Assembly: GCA_001970955.1 (NCBI GenBank)
Contig: MPUH01000809.1
Span: 1 to 33,901 of the forward strand
Source: Stentor coeruleus
Taxonomy: Eukaryota; Ciliophora; Heterotrichea; Heterotrichida; Stentoridae
DNA length: 33,901 nt
Direction of reading: 5' to 3'
Shown: one piece after another, positions 9,067 to 19,366 of the stretch
Position numbering within the stretch: position 1 is the first letter of the stretch
How the letters are laid out: every line of letters starts with the position of its first letter
Program-made: the position numbers and the translations under genes
The notes under the pieces: generated by a model
What the model was told of the DNA's origin: nothing
The model's database searches: none
What the model saw: the letters and a program-made list of their open reading frames with translations, nothing else

Positions 9067-10215
9067 GTGAAAGCCACCCATCAATGGGAAGATTTCCTTA
9101 AATTCTTAGAAAACTACTTCACACACAAAGGTATCCGTCGACCAAAACCATACGAAGACCCGAAATCTATACCAGGAGGTCGTTATGGTTGTGCTCAATT
9201 CATAAAACTCCGTGGTCCAGATTCAATAAAAAACTGTAGCTTAGGCAAACTAAGTTATATGGTCCAATTAGCTATAAATGATGACTATTTACGTTATCAA
9301 AAAACCTTATTAATTTGGACAATAAACAGTCAAAAAGTCCCTAAAAATGAAACTCTAAAGAAAATCCAAGGAATTAAACAAGCTATACTATCAGTACTTG
9401 AAAATAATAATGAAGGTGTGAGCTTGGCACAGTTACCTTTGTATATAAAAAGGTTAATAAATTTTCCTTTAAATGTTCAAGAACTTGGATATGCAAAATT
9501 AAAAGATTTACTTGGAACTTTTCCTGAAGTGACGATTGAACTTAGGAATACTAATCATCCTTTTGCTGTACTTAGTAAAGATAGTAAAACTAATACACAT
9601 TTGATAGAAGATATTGTGTTTTGTATGGAAAATATACTTAGCGACAAGCATTTAGGACTAGAAATATATGATCTTGAAACTAAAATCGTCAATAAACTAG
9701 GCAAAGTCGAGTGGAGTTATTATAAAACATATTCATTAGCTGAGTTTATTAAAAACTATGGGCAGAATCAGTTTGAGATTGTCAGGAATCATAACAAGTC
9801 TATAGTTTATAAAACCAAACTCGCATATTACTCATATTTATATGAACCTTTTGGTGAAAACTCATGGGATTTCCATAATGATCGAGTATCCCCATCAGTA
9901 TTTCACCATAGCTCATTAAGTTCGGATACACCTTCAAGACATTTATCTAAAGCATTGAAAAATTCTAATCTACCTTTAGATAGTGTCTATAACAAAGATG
10001 AAGAACCGAACTATTTTTTCGATTCAAGAACGAGTACTGATTTTTCATATTCACAATCTCATTACAAAAGAGATAATATTGGGAGTCAATCAGGATTTAC
10101 AATGATTAAACATAATCATTTCCAAAGTGAAGACCTGATTACTTGTAATAAAAACAAAAACAGTTACTCGTGGCTTAATTGCTCAAGTATCAAATCTCCT
10201 CCAGGGTTTGAGTGA
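9067..10215 (+). CDS. LOTUS/OST-HTH repeats, 3' part of the B-box/NYN gene
   Basis: This frame is open from 8998 to the TGA at 10213-10215. No ATG precedes the first domain; 9067 is only a GTG, not a credible start. It encodes LOTUS (OST-HTH)-type winged helices: WEDFLKFLENYF with FIKLRGPDSIK and GKLSYMVQLAINDDYLRY, then residues about 105-172 (IKQAILSVLENN, YAKLKDLLGTFPEV), then about 180-250 (LIEDIVFCMENIL, SLAEFIKNYG). A Ser-rich tail follows. LOTUS domains bind RNA (G-rich or G-quadruplex RNA in some families) or the helicase Vasa. The change from the upstream frame equals one missing base and is not a multiple of a 15-nt intron. No GTA..TA...AG intron is present. An undercalled homopolymer (GGGG at 9013-9016 would do), recoding, or a genuine mutation could explain it. 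Confidence 0.7.
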   Translation: MKATHQWEDFLKFLENYFTHKGIRRPKPYEDPKSIPGGRYGCAQFIKLRGPDSIKNCSLGKLSYMVQLAINDDYLRYQKTLLIWTINSQKVPKNETLKKIQGIKQAILSVLENNNEGVSLAQLPLYIKRLINFPLNVQELGYAKLKDLLGTFPEVTIELRNTNHPFAVLSKDSKTNTHLIEDIVFCMENILSDKHLGLEIYDLETKIVNKLGKVEWSYYKTYSLAEFIKNYGQNQFEIVRNHNKSIVYKTKLAYYSYLYEPFGENSWDFHNDRVSPSVFHHSSLSSDTPSRHLSKALKNSNLPLDSVYNKDEEPNYFFDSRTSTDFSYSQSHYKRDNIGSQSGFTMIKHNHFQSEDLITCNKNKNSYSWLNCSSIKSPPGFE

Positions 10216-10242
10216 TGTAAGTAGATATATTTTATATAATAC

Positions 10243-11277
10243 ATGAATTTAGTAAGAAAAACTGAAGAGGAAATGTATAGAAAACAACAGGATGAGATGT
10301 TGAAAGAAGAGAAAAAATATATTTTCAGACTGGAGAATGAGGATTTTAGGTCGAAAAAACAGACAAAACAGGATCATTTAGATAAAATTAAACAACTTGA
10401 TGATAAACTTTTAGAGGAATTAGAAAACAAATCATGGGGTTCAAGGAAAATAATCTCAGATAGTCCAAGTTCAAGATTTTCATCATATCCTTCCTTAGCT
10501 GCGTCTAGAAATCATTTAGACAAAGTTAAAGAACTTCATGAAAAAGCTCGGAATATGATAAAAGGGAGACATTATTTGCAAGAAATCTCAGAACGGCCGT
10601 CTCCTGTTAAAATGCAAAGCGAAACACCTTCACCTGTTAAAATGCAATGCGAAACACCTTCACCTGTTAAAATCCCTGTTTTTATACCCCAGTCCATGAT
10701 GAGAAAAGCTCATAATTTACCCCCTCCGACAATGCAAAGGGTATTAAAAAACGGGGATATTATAACAGTTCATCTTTTATCAGATAAATCAAGGGTTAAT
10801 GATCCTTTAATTAAAACTGAAGCCCAAATAGACCAAAATGAACTTAAAACCTTATCAAAACAATTTAAAGGAAAACCTTTGAATCAAATATATTCTGATA
10901 TACAAAAACAGTTTATCGATGGGGATTATTCTAAAGTTAATAGAACAGAATCTTTACCAATAAAAAAAAAATATAGAAATGATGATTTTGAATTACCTAA
11001 AGCAGAAATCCCTGAACTTAGACATTCTTCAACACCTATAGGTCGGGTTGAATGTTTTATTTTTAGGGATATTGCTTTAAATGTTGTATCACATGAGACA
11101 AATAGAGATTGGGTTAGTAAAAGGATGAAACAATATTCGGATAAGGTTAAGGAGAAATATTTGCCGAAAGCTTGTGAGAAAAAGGAAATTGAGATGATTT
11201 TGATGAAAGAAAAACTTAAGAAAGAAAAAACTGTTACTATTAATAGGATTAAGGTATTGAGGACACCGGAATTTTAG
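10243..11277 (+). CDS. Unknown protein with coiled coil and repeated SP-V-K sites
   Basis: I do not recognise a family for this 344-residue protein. Residues about 1-60 are strongly charged and helical (EEEMYRKQQDEMLKEEKKY), likely a coiled coil. Residues about 115-145 contain three tandem copies of a 10-residue unit with the core SPVK, encoded by 30-nt direct repeats at 10591-10674. SP-x-K is the consensus for cyclin-dependent kinases, so cell-cycle phosphorylation is plausible. The C-terminal third (FIFRDIALNVVSHETNRDWV and a following Lys-rich helix) is more ordered. The gene starts only 27 nt after the LOTUS gene's TGA, with TATATAA in the gap. TAG and TAA codons in the gap rule out simple read-through. 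A cytoskeletal role would fit the composition but is a guess. Confidence 0.65.
   Translation: MNLVRKTEEEMYRKQQDEMLKEEKKYIFRLENEDFRSKKQTKQDHLDKIKQLDDKLLEELENKSWGSRKIISDSPSSRFSSYPSLAASRNHLDKVKELHEKARNMIKGRHYLQEISERPSPVKMQSETPSPVKMQCETPSPVKIPVFIPQSMMRKAHNLPPPTMQRVLKNGDIITVHLLSDKSRVNDPLIKTEAQIDQNELKTLSKQFKGKPLNQIYSDIQKQFIDGDYSKVNRTESLPIKKKYRNDDFELPKAEIPELRHSSTPIGRVECFIFRDIALNVVSHETNRDWVSKRMKQYSDKVKEKYLPKACEKKEIEMILMKEKLKKEKTVTINRIKVLRTPEF
10591..10674 (+). repeat. Three tandem 30-nt units inside the unknown coding region
   Basis: Units start at 10591, 10621 and 10651, the last being partial. The second and third begin identically (GAAACACCTTCACCTGTTAA) and the first is diverged in its first half. 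They encode repeated (S/T)PSPVK-type kinase sites. In-frame unit length means copy number can change without breaking the protein. Confidence 0.85.
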
Positions 11278-11548
11278 ATAAATGAGTAATGTAATAATTA
11301 AGGATAGGAATTAAGTAGAGGATTTTTTTTATGGAAATATAGGGTTTTGTTAGTTTTTATGGGATTTTATCATAACAACCTAACCTTCCATCTCACAAAT
11401 TTCTAAAATATTTTCAATCCCAAAATAAAATCTTCATAATTTTTCATTATCACATAAGTATAATCTAAACCATATCAAAATTCTTTTAAAGTACCCTATG
11501 CTAAAACCTTTTATCATTTTCTTTTTTTTTACCTCTTTTATTTTCTAG

Positions 11549-11555
11549 CTATAAA
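11549..11555 (+). promoter_or_regulatory. TATA-like element abutting the bystin start
   Basis: CTATAAA sits directly against the ATG at 11556. It lies at the end of a G-poor 5' flank that begins at about 11370, where the C-poor 3' flank of the preceding gene ends. Confidence 0.35.
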
Positions 11556-12518
11556 ATGGCTAAGACCAAGTCAAAGCATGTAAAAGTAAGCTCAAAAGCT
11601 AAAGACCTCAAACGTAAAGTCAAAGAGCCAAAAGAAAAAATAAAATCCTCAGACGACTTGGTCGATGCAGAAGGTTTTGTCTGTCTTCCAGCAAGCGAAG
11701 AGTTACCCGAAGAGCTAGAATCAGAACTTGCAGCTTTCAGAAAGAACAGAGTGACCTTTTCCGAAGAAGTTAAAGAAAAACTTAGAGACACAGGAGCAAT
11801 GGACCCAAAAGTAATAGAAGTATACAAAAACATTGGAAAATTAATGAAAGGATATCGAAGCGGAAACATCCCAAAAGCTTTCAAAATAATCCCTGGCTTA
11901 GAACAATGGGAAAAAATCTTAACTTTAACTAAACCTGAAGAATGGTCCCCACAAGCTATGTATCAAGCAACAAAAGTCTTTGTAAGTTCAATGGGTGCTA
12001 AACAAGCTCAAGAGTTTATAGAAAACTATTTATATCCAGCAATACGTTTGAATATTGGGAAATATAAAAAACTCAATTATCATTATTATTTATGTTTGAA
12101 AAAAGCTTTATATAAACCTGCAGCATGGGTTAAAGGGATATTATTGAATATATGTAATGAAGGAGATTGTACGTTAAAAGAAGCATCGATTATTGGATCG
12201 ATTATGGCAAAAATGTCGATACCGATGTTGCATTCTTCTGCTGCTTTGATTAAATTATGTGAATTAGAGTATTCTGGACCTGTGTCTTATTTTATTAAAG
12301 TCCTGCTTAATAAAAAATATTCGTTACCTGTTAGGGTTATTGATACGGTTAGTAATCATTTTCTTAGTTTTTCTTTGGAGGAAAGGAAAATGCCTGTGCT
12401 TTGGAGACAAGCTTTGCTGACGTTTTTGACACTTTATGGTAAACAAGCTAAGAGTCGACATGACTTCCGCGAACTACTCAGATTGCATCAGGTGGTGATA
12501 CCGGAAAACAATAATTAG
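11556..12518 (+). CDS. BYSL: Bystin (ENP1), 40S ribosome assembly factor
   Basis: The 320-residue protein matches bystin across its C-terminal two-thirds. Visible hallmarks are FVSSMGAKQAQEFIENYLYP (about 145-164), KKLNYHYYLCLKKALYKPAA, then GSIMAKMSIPMLHSSAALIK and SGPVSYFIKVLLNKKYSLP, and a closing region with PVLWRQALLTFLTLY. Bystin/Enp1 is a nucleolar and early cytoplasmic component of pre-40S particles, needed for processing of 18S rRNA. The N-terminal part is Lys/Ser-rich and acidic and clearly shorter than in animals and yeast (more than 430 residues). The ATG is the first in frame, and no upstream extension is open past the TATA-like element. The single exon ends in TAG. A minus-strand open frame over 11549-11884 is a shadow. 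Confidence 0.95.
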   Translation: MAKTKSKHVKVSSKAKDLKRKVKEPKEKIKSSDDLVDAEGFVCLPASEELPEELESELAAFRKNRVTFSEEVKEKLRDTGAMDPKVIEVYKNIGKLMKGYRSGNIPKAFKIIPGLEQWEKILTLTKPEEWSPQAMYQATKVFVSSMGAKQAQEFIENYLYPAIRLNIGKYKKLNYHYYLCLKKALYKPAAWVKGILLNICNEGDCTLKEASIIGSIMAKMSIPMLHSSAALIKLCELEYSGPVSYFIKVLLNKKYSLPVRVIDTVSNHFLSFSLEERKMPVLWRQALLTFLTLYGKQAKSRHDFRELLRLHQVVIPENNN

Positions 12519-12814
12519 TATTTAGTATATGAAAATGATTTTTTTTGTTTAGGTTTTTGGAAAATTAGAATTTGAGGTTTAGATTTCGTTATCTTTAAAA
12601 TAACAACATTTAAACAATTTCATATAAAATAACCTTCTTAGAAATACTATAGCCCATAATCTAATTAAAAAATATTAAATTATACACAAAAACCTACATA
12701 CCCTTCAACAACTCTAATCCTAAACCACAACCTAAAAATCTGAATAAAAAATCCTGATTTTCTATTACTCACATCATTTTCATAGCATAAAAAATACCTT
12801 AAAACAATGAAATA

Positions 12815-15800
12815 ATGAATAATTTTCACATATACGATGAAATTGGCAGAGGAAAATTCTCAGTGGTCTACAAAGGCAGGAAAAAAAAGAGTTTCGAATA
12901 CCTCGCTGTTAAGTCTGTAGAAAAAAACAGAAGAAAAAAGATCCTAAATGAAGTCAAGATTATGCATACATTAGACAATGAACACATCTTGAAATTCTAT
13001 AACTGGTATGAAACTCGAAACCATCTTTGGATTATATTCGAGTATTGTGCGGGTGGATCTTTGAACACTATAATTGAAGCTGATAAAAAACTCCCAGAAG
13101 AAACCGTGATATCTTTTGCTCAAGACATTATTCAAGCTTTATTCTATCTGCATTCTAATGGAATAATCTATGGAGACCTGAAGCCTCATACAATACTTTT
13201 TACAGAATATGGGGCGTTAAAGCTGGGAGACTTTGGATTATCTAAGAGGATTGTTGAACTTATACAGATGGAAGATAATGCTGAAAAGAAAGGAACACCT
13301 TTTTATATGGCTCCAGAACTGTTTCAAGAAGATGGGGTCTTATCATTTTACTCGGATTTCTGGAGTTTAGGGTGCGTCCTTTATGAACTAGCAACAGGTC
13401 AGCCTCCATTTGTATCATCATCTCTTCAAGAACTGATGCAAAAAATCCTCTCTGAATCTGTGCCAAGTATCCCAGGCTACTCATTCGAATTCAATACTTT
13501 CATAAGTGACTTATTACAAAAAGATTGCGCAAAAAGAATCAGTTGGAATGAATTATTAAACAACAAACTATGGGGTTTAAACTCAAGAGTTTGGATTGGA
13601 TCAATGCCCCCACAACCTTTATATGAAAAATATCTAACCTCAAAAGGTTTAATACAAAGAACCCCAGCTAATAATTCATTAAAAGCTCATATACCAAAAG
13701 TTGATGTATTAAGAGTATCACAAAATATCCATAAAAACCTTTTAAGAGAATCAAGGGAGTATTCTCAGCAAGATTTAGAAACAGCAGATGTAAAACTTTT
13801 GGATAAAGACCAAATATTAGATTTTGGAACTCATAATCAAGAGTTTGAAGAAGCTGGTAAAGATGGGGTTGATGATGAAGTTGAAGAAGAAAAAAGCGCA
13901 GTTTCGGAAAAAGTGGAAAAAATCGACAGGAGTGTAACTCAAGATAAAAGCGAAAAGGTAGAAAAAAAGCTTGAAAGTCAAGAGTCCGCTTTAAAAAACG
14001 AGAACTTCCGCCCTATGACCATTCAAACCAAAGTCCGAGAAATAACAGTAGATGACAAAAACCATCAAAGATCAAGTAGTGCTCAAAACACCCCATCAAA
14101 CCGATCTTTAAGTAAAGCTCCTCCTCTTTCAGAACTTATCGTCCATTCATCAGATAACACAGTCAAACCAATAGTCGGGAACAAAGAAATCGATAAACCT
14201 CTTGACTTAACTTTTTCAACACAAACATTTGGATTTGTCCCATGGTCTCAAGAAGAAGTTTTCTCAAACAGCGAAACTCCTCAACTTGAAGAGCATTTCC
14301 ATTGTATATTCTCAGGAATAAACACACCATTAGTAGACAAACACAATCTTCTTGCATATTTCGAATCTTTAATAGTGAATTCTTCTGTTGCTAACAAACT
14401 AATCAACTCAGCTTTCGTAAATATATTCATTAAAATGCTCAAAACAGGGAAAAATGCTATGATTAAAGCAAGAGTTTGCTCAATACTTGGCCAATTACTT
14501 AGACATTCAACACTTATTAATGCTGATTTATCACAAAGTGGCTTATGTCAAGCTTTAAGTGAACAAGTTAAGGATAAAAATGAAAAATTATGTCGAAAAG
14601 CTATGGCCGCATTAGGAGAGTATCTTTTTTATGCAGCAACTCAAATGGATGAGATGCAGGTTGATTGGGAAATCCCTAATACAATATTTGCTTTGGTTAT
14701 AAGAACTAGTAAATCAGCTGAAGATGAAGCGGTTAAGTTTTATGCTTGTAAAACTATAGAAAATATATGCGCACAAAGTGTTAAAGCTGGGGTTAAATTC
14801 GCTGTAACTGAAGTTTTGATTAATATGATCAATATTTATAACAACTCGAAATATGAAAGCTTTAGAACTTCAGCTTCTGTTGCCTTGTCACATATAGTCA
14901 GATTAAACCCATCTTTAGTCCCTGTGTTTATGGAGAAATTTTCAGTTAAATCTTTAGTTACGGCAATAAGTGAAGAACAGCCAAGGATTCAACAAGCGAT
15001 TTTAACTGTGATTTTGTATGTGTTTATGAGTGAATCAAGACATTCGCTATCTTTGACTGAAGATAGGATTTTTTTAGCTAATATTGTCGCTTCATTAGAA
15101 AACTCAGCTATTGTTATTAGAGGTAAAGCTTTGTTGGTGATATATTTTACAGCAAGGGCGAATAATAAATCATTAATGAAACTTGGGGAACTTAAATTGT
15201 TTAGTATTTTGGAAAAGCTTTTAAGAGATATGTATAAATACGTGCAGAATTGTATGTGCCATTTACTTGAATGTTTAGGGGATATCGCTTTGACTGGATT
15301 AAAAAGCATGCTTGAGGATTTGAGGAAGTCGAAAAATGGTTCGATACAAGCATTTATGCTGATAATCAACTCGCCTGCTTGTGGACTAAAACTCCCTTAT
15401 CAACAATGCCTTAAAGTTATATCAGAAAGCCTTAACCTAAGTAATCTTACAAGTGAAAGCCTTCAACAAGTACTTTCTGTGCTTGAAGCTATGATTATCC
15501 ATACTAAATGCATTATTCAAAATTGTGATTATATAATATCAACCATATTACCAATACTCTTAAACCCTCGTAAATCTAGTGATACTGATATTCGTTTTCG
15601 ATGTTTAAAAATTTTCTCTGATATTCTCATACCTTTTTTATATGAAGAAACAATCTATGATCCTAACACCCAAGTAAAATCATCAGTTAAAGCTATAAAT
15701 GATGTTATAAACAAACTCCTTTTACCTTTATATATAGACTTTCTACAAGATATTGACCCAATACCTTTATATTCTCTTAAATTACTTAGTGCTATTCTTG

Positions 15801-16450
15801 ACCGATGTATATCTTTTACGTCAATTGTTAAAAAACTTAAACTCATCCCGATTATTATAGAAAACTTCCAAGGAGGTCATCCAAAACTGAATTTGCATTT
15901 GATTTCTGTAGTTAAAAAAATTATAGAATCACATGAGTTATCTTTAGAAGAACTTGGTGAGATTGGGCTTATAGAAAAAGTTAGTTCGGTTATGAGAGTT
16001 ATACAAGAACAAGACTGGTGTGTTGAGAAAATGCTTGATATTCTTTATGAATTATTATATTTGACTGCTGATAGTATTAGAAATAAAAGATCTGATCATA
16101 CTGCTTTGAGGATTACAGAACCTTTATGTGAGAATTTTGTATCTTGTACTAAGATTTTAGGGTTTATCAATGAACCTGTACTTTTTATATAGGGTGTTAC
16201 TGAGAAAAGCGCTAATTGTATATCGTTGCTTTTACAATTGTATGCGCATAAACTTGCTACGAATCCTTCAGCTGAGATTGTTAATGCTTTGATTGTGGTT
16301 TTGAGTATTGATAAGGCAAATTTACAAAGGCGCGCTTTGAGGATTATTAAGTCGATTATGTCTTCGGGAAATGTTGTAGTGATTCCTTCTGAGGTGATGA
16401 GCAAATTAAAAAACACGAATGATAAAGAAATAGCAGATATGATAAGCTAA
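12815..16450 (+). CDS. ULK4: ULK4-type kinase with C-terminal ARM/HEAT repeats
   Basis: The model joins 12815..16177 and 16193..16450 across a 15-nt intron, giving 1206 residues, close to animal ULK4 (about 1275). Residues 4-253 are a kinase domain with glycine loop GRGKFSVV, K33 (AVK), E46, YGDLKP (D121, K123), DFG 139-141 and APE 166-168. The usual Mg-binding Asn five residues after D121 is Thr126. Residues about 270-460 are charged and low-complexity. From about 490 to the end come alpha-helical ARM/HEAT-type repeats. This architecture is that of ULK4, which works with Fused-family kinases in building the ciliary central apparatus. Human ULK4 is a pseudokinase with an altered DFG; here DFG is intact. 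Close alternatives are other Fused-like kinases, but the long repeat tail and length favour ULK4. Confidence 0.85.
16178..16192 (+). other. 15-nt intron in ULK4
   Basis: GTACTTTTTATATAG. Removing it joins AAT GAA CCT to GGT GTT ACT and extends the ULK4 frame by 86 codons. Unspliced, the frame stops at TAG, which is the intron's own last three bases. It fits GTA-N5-TA-N3-AG. Confidence 0.92.
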
Positions 16451-17901
16451 GAGTTTTTTTTTTTGGGTATTTTGTTTATATAAATTAGGAGGTTTAAGAA
16501 ATATTATGATGTGGATTTACTGTTTTTATATTTTTTAGTTGATTTTTTAGGTGTTTATTATAGGATTTTGCTATAGGGGAAATTTTTTTTTTTGGGATTT
16601 TTTATTTTATTGCGCGAAGTGAATAAGTGGATTTAGAATTGTGTTGCTGTTTTGTATGGGATTTTTTTTATAAAGTTTTGATGAGGATTGTTGGAATTTA
16701 AGGGTTTTTTTATTAGTTTGGAAAATGTTATTTAGTATTTTGATTATGCTTGGAAGTGTTTAATAAAATTTAACTTGATTTTTACAAAGATTCTTAAGTT
16801 CAGAAAAAATGATAAAGAAACAAATTAACCAAACTAACGTTTAAATATTTAAGTTTAATATTAATTTGTATAGAAAAGCTATCATACACTCGATATTTTC
16901 CACAAAAATCTTTTATCTCTCATACACTTATCTATTTTTTCAATGGTTTCCTTTAAAAATATTATCTAATATTATATTTAACTTTATAAAATATACTAAT
17001 CAATTCAAATATAATCACCCTAGCATCTTTTTACTACTTTTCAACATCTATTTCTAATGCATTTTAATTATCACTTTATAATATTATTTGATAATTTTTT
17101 TCAAATATATGACATGCTGATATGTGATAATTAATAATCTAAGATTTAAAAATTACCTTTAAGAAACTTTTGTCTTCAGAGATTTTCAAATATGTATTAG
17201 AAAAAATGTCAATTCGATAAATTATTTAAAGCATAATTTTTATTTGTATCATGTATTATATTCAAAATTAGTTTAAAACTACTTGATGTATAAGAAAAAT
17301 ATCTTATTAATGAATTACTGTTTTGCTTTTTTTTGTAATATATTTCAATGGTGTAGCCCTTAGGTTTACAGAAATCATCAAAAATTTCCAGCCTGAAAAA
17401 AAGATTATAAGAAATATATTTACAGAAAAACAATTAAAAGGTGTTGAGGACTAGAATGATATAATTTAAGCAATGTTGTGAACATTAAAGTAAGTTTTTA
17501 AAAACCTAAAAACAAAAAAGACAAGCCCGAAAATAAGAATTTACAAATCGATGATCAATCATAAAAACATCACAAAATCATCATAAAAATTAACAAACCT
17601 TTCTATCCTTTCTATCCTTCTAAAACTTCTTATTTAAACCCCCTCATCTTACCCTTCCCAATTTTCTTAAACCTTTAAATCCTCCCAACTACCCTAAAAT
17701 ATTTTTCAATTAAACAATCGCTTTTTCCATATCTCAATACACCAAAAGCTCAAAAAAAATTTAAATCACAACTTGCAATCACTTAACATAATTATTAATT
17801 TTCCCTATAACCACCCAATCCACACCTTATAAAAATATATTCTTCCAAATGGCTCTTAATTAATTAATCATTCATATTTTTCACTCTAGCCTCAACTCAT
17901 A
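16451..17901. other. 1.45-kb intergenic region between ULK4 and the PUF gene
   Basis: No credible gene is seen. Bases 16451 to about 16740 are the G/T-rich, C-poor 3' flank of ULK4. Bases 16770-17470 are plain AT-rich, with short low-complexity open frames on both strands that I reject. Bases 17480-17900 are C-rich and G-poor on the + strand, the 5' flank of the PUF gene. No RNA gene or repeat was recognised. Confidence 0.55.
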
Positions 17902-18981
17902 ATGGATACTAGCCTAAAAGTTGAATACGTGATTACTAAGAAAAGGGCATCAGAAATGACTAACGATACTTCCCCCGAAAGGACAAGTCTGGGAAAATTC
18001 GTAAAGTCAGTCTCAGAAGTAGGTTTAAAAACTTCTGAAGCTCCAGGGAATAAAGATTCTTTCAAATCGTTATTAAAAATACCCATGTCCAAGTCTTCCA
18101 GTAAGATTCTCCAGCAATATATAGCCAAAGCTTCTCCTGAGGAGCTAATTTCCATAATTACCTTGGTCACTCCTAACATGTCTAAATACATGGTCGACAT
18201 TTATGGTAACTATATGTGTCAAACATTATTTCAGTCAATATCCTCAGAGCAAAGACTTCTACTAATCAAATCTATGCGAAACGATCTTGAAAATATCTCC
18301 TTCCACAACCGAGGGACTCACGCGTTACAAAACCTCATATCAATGCTTAGTCTTCCTGAAGAAGAAACTTTATATTTACAAGAATTTCAAGGAAAAATTT
18401 TACATATGAGCATAGATCCTAATGCAACTCATATAATTCAAAAACTTCTTATTCATATCAACAACAAATTCGCTATTTCTAGAGAAATTTTTGGTAAAGC
18501 ACAACAGTTGGCTCTGGATAAACAAGGTGTTTGTGTTGTTAAAAAATGTTGTAAAGATCCTGAAATCATGCATGAAATACTTGAAAATACTGTTAGTCTT
18601 ATGCAACATCCTTATGGTAATTATTCAGTACAATGTATTTTGGATACATGGAAAGATGAGATTGCTTTTGAATTTATTTCGAAAATACATGGGAAAGTTT
18701 CACAGCTTTGCTTACAGAAATATTCGTCTAATGTTATGGAGAAGGCTGTGAAAATAGATAATGTACGGGATTTTGTTGTTAAAGAAATACTCGATGAGTA
18801 TAAGATTAAGGAAGTTGCGGCGAATCAGTATGGGTGTTATGTTTTAAGGACTTTAAGTGCAGATAGGAAGATGGGATTTAGGAAAGATGTACTTATGGCA
18901 TTTAAACAGGCTACGTCTGGGTTGTTTGCCCCAAAACTTAAGAGTTTGTGGAAAGAGATTATTGAAAATCTTAGTCTTTGA
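17902..18981 (+). CDS. Pumilio/PUF-family RNA-binding protein
   Basis: The 359-residue protein is almost entirely a Pumilio homology domain preceded by about 60 disordered residues. PUF helices with their base-reading triplets are visible: SKILQ (68-71), GNYMCQ (102-107), GTHALQ (138-143), ATHIIQ (175-180), GVCVVK (209-214), GNYSVQ (239-244), SSNVMEK (275-281) and GCYVLR (311-316). N-Y-x-x-Q triplets (second and sixth) are the known reader of U and S-N-x-x-E (seventh) of G, as in classical PUF proteins. Repeats 4, 5 and 8 have unusual side chains. PUF proteins bind the 3' UTR of target mRNAs and repress or localise them. The frame ends in TGA, evidence that TGA is a stop here. The start follows a G-poor flank. 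Confidence 0.9.
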   Translation: MDTSLKVEYVITKKRASEMTNDTSPERTSLGKFVKSVSEVGLKTSEAPGNKDSFKSLLKIPMSKSSSKILQQYIAKASPEELISIITLVTPNMSKYMVDIYGNYMCQTLFQSISSEQRLLLIKSMRNDLENISFHNRGTHALQNLISMLSLPEEETLYLQEFQGKILHMSIDPNATHIIQKLLIHINNKFAISREIFGKAQQLALDKQGVCVVKKCCKDPEIMHEILENTVSLMQHPYGNYSVQCILDTWKDEIAFEFISKIHGKVSQLCLQKYSSNVMEKAVKIDNVRDFVVKEILDEYKIKEVAANQYGCYVLRTLSADRKMGFRKDVLMAFKQATSGLFAPKLKSLWKEIIENLSL

Positions 18982-19366
18982 GTATATTAGATATAAGATT
19001 AAGGATATTTTTTAGATTTGAAGTTATTTTTTAGATTTGGAGTTTTAATTACAGGATGGGTGATAATTCGAGGGTAGTTTTTATGATATTTTTTATAAAG
19101 AGGAAAAAGTTAAAGGTTTATAAGAGATTTTCTGTTAGTGAAAGGATGAGTTTATTATCAAACATGATTAAAATATTATACCCAGTTTATTAATTTCAGA
19201 AAATAGGGAAAATATATAGTAAATAATCCAAATTGCAAAAAAAAACAAAAAATGACTTAAACCAATATCTTTAAATCCAATATAAATAATATTACAGAAA
19301 ATCCTAATAATTTTCACCTATTTAATCTATTTTTAACCCTAATCTATTCATTTACAATTAACTATA
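18982..19366. other. Convergent intergenic region
   Basis: The PUF gene (+) and the STPG-like gene (-) converge here. Bases 18982 to about 19150 are G/T-rich and C-poor; bases 19230-19366 are G-poor on the + strand, that is C-poor on the minus strand. Each half therefore has the composition of a 3' flank for the gene it abuts. No gene or motif is seen. Confidence 0.6.

Noticed and set aside
10213..10242. Read-through of TGA as Trp, fusing the LOTUS gene with the next gene
   Set aside because: TAG and TAA follow in the same frame within the gap, and other genes here end in TGA, so TGA is a stop.
11549..11884. 111-residue minus-strand open frame
   Set aside because: It is a shadow of the bystin N-terminus.
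16866..17057. 63-residue + strand open frame
   Set aside because: The Phe/Ile/Tyr-rich sequence follows from AT-rich DNA, and it starts with a non-ATG codon in an intergenic flank.
17209..17433. 74-residue minus-strand open frame
   Set aside because: It has a TTG start, a stop just upstream, low complexity, and no flank composition typical of a gene.
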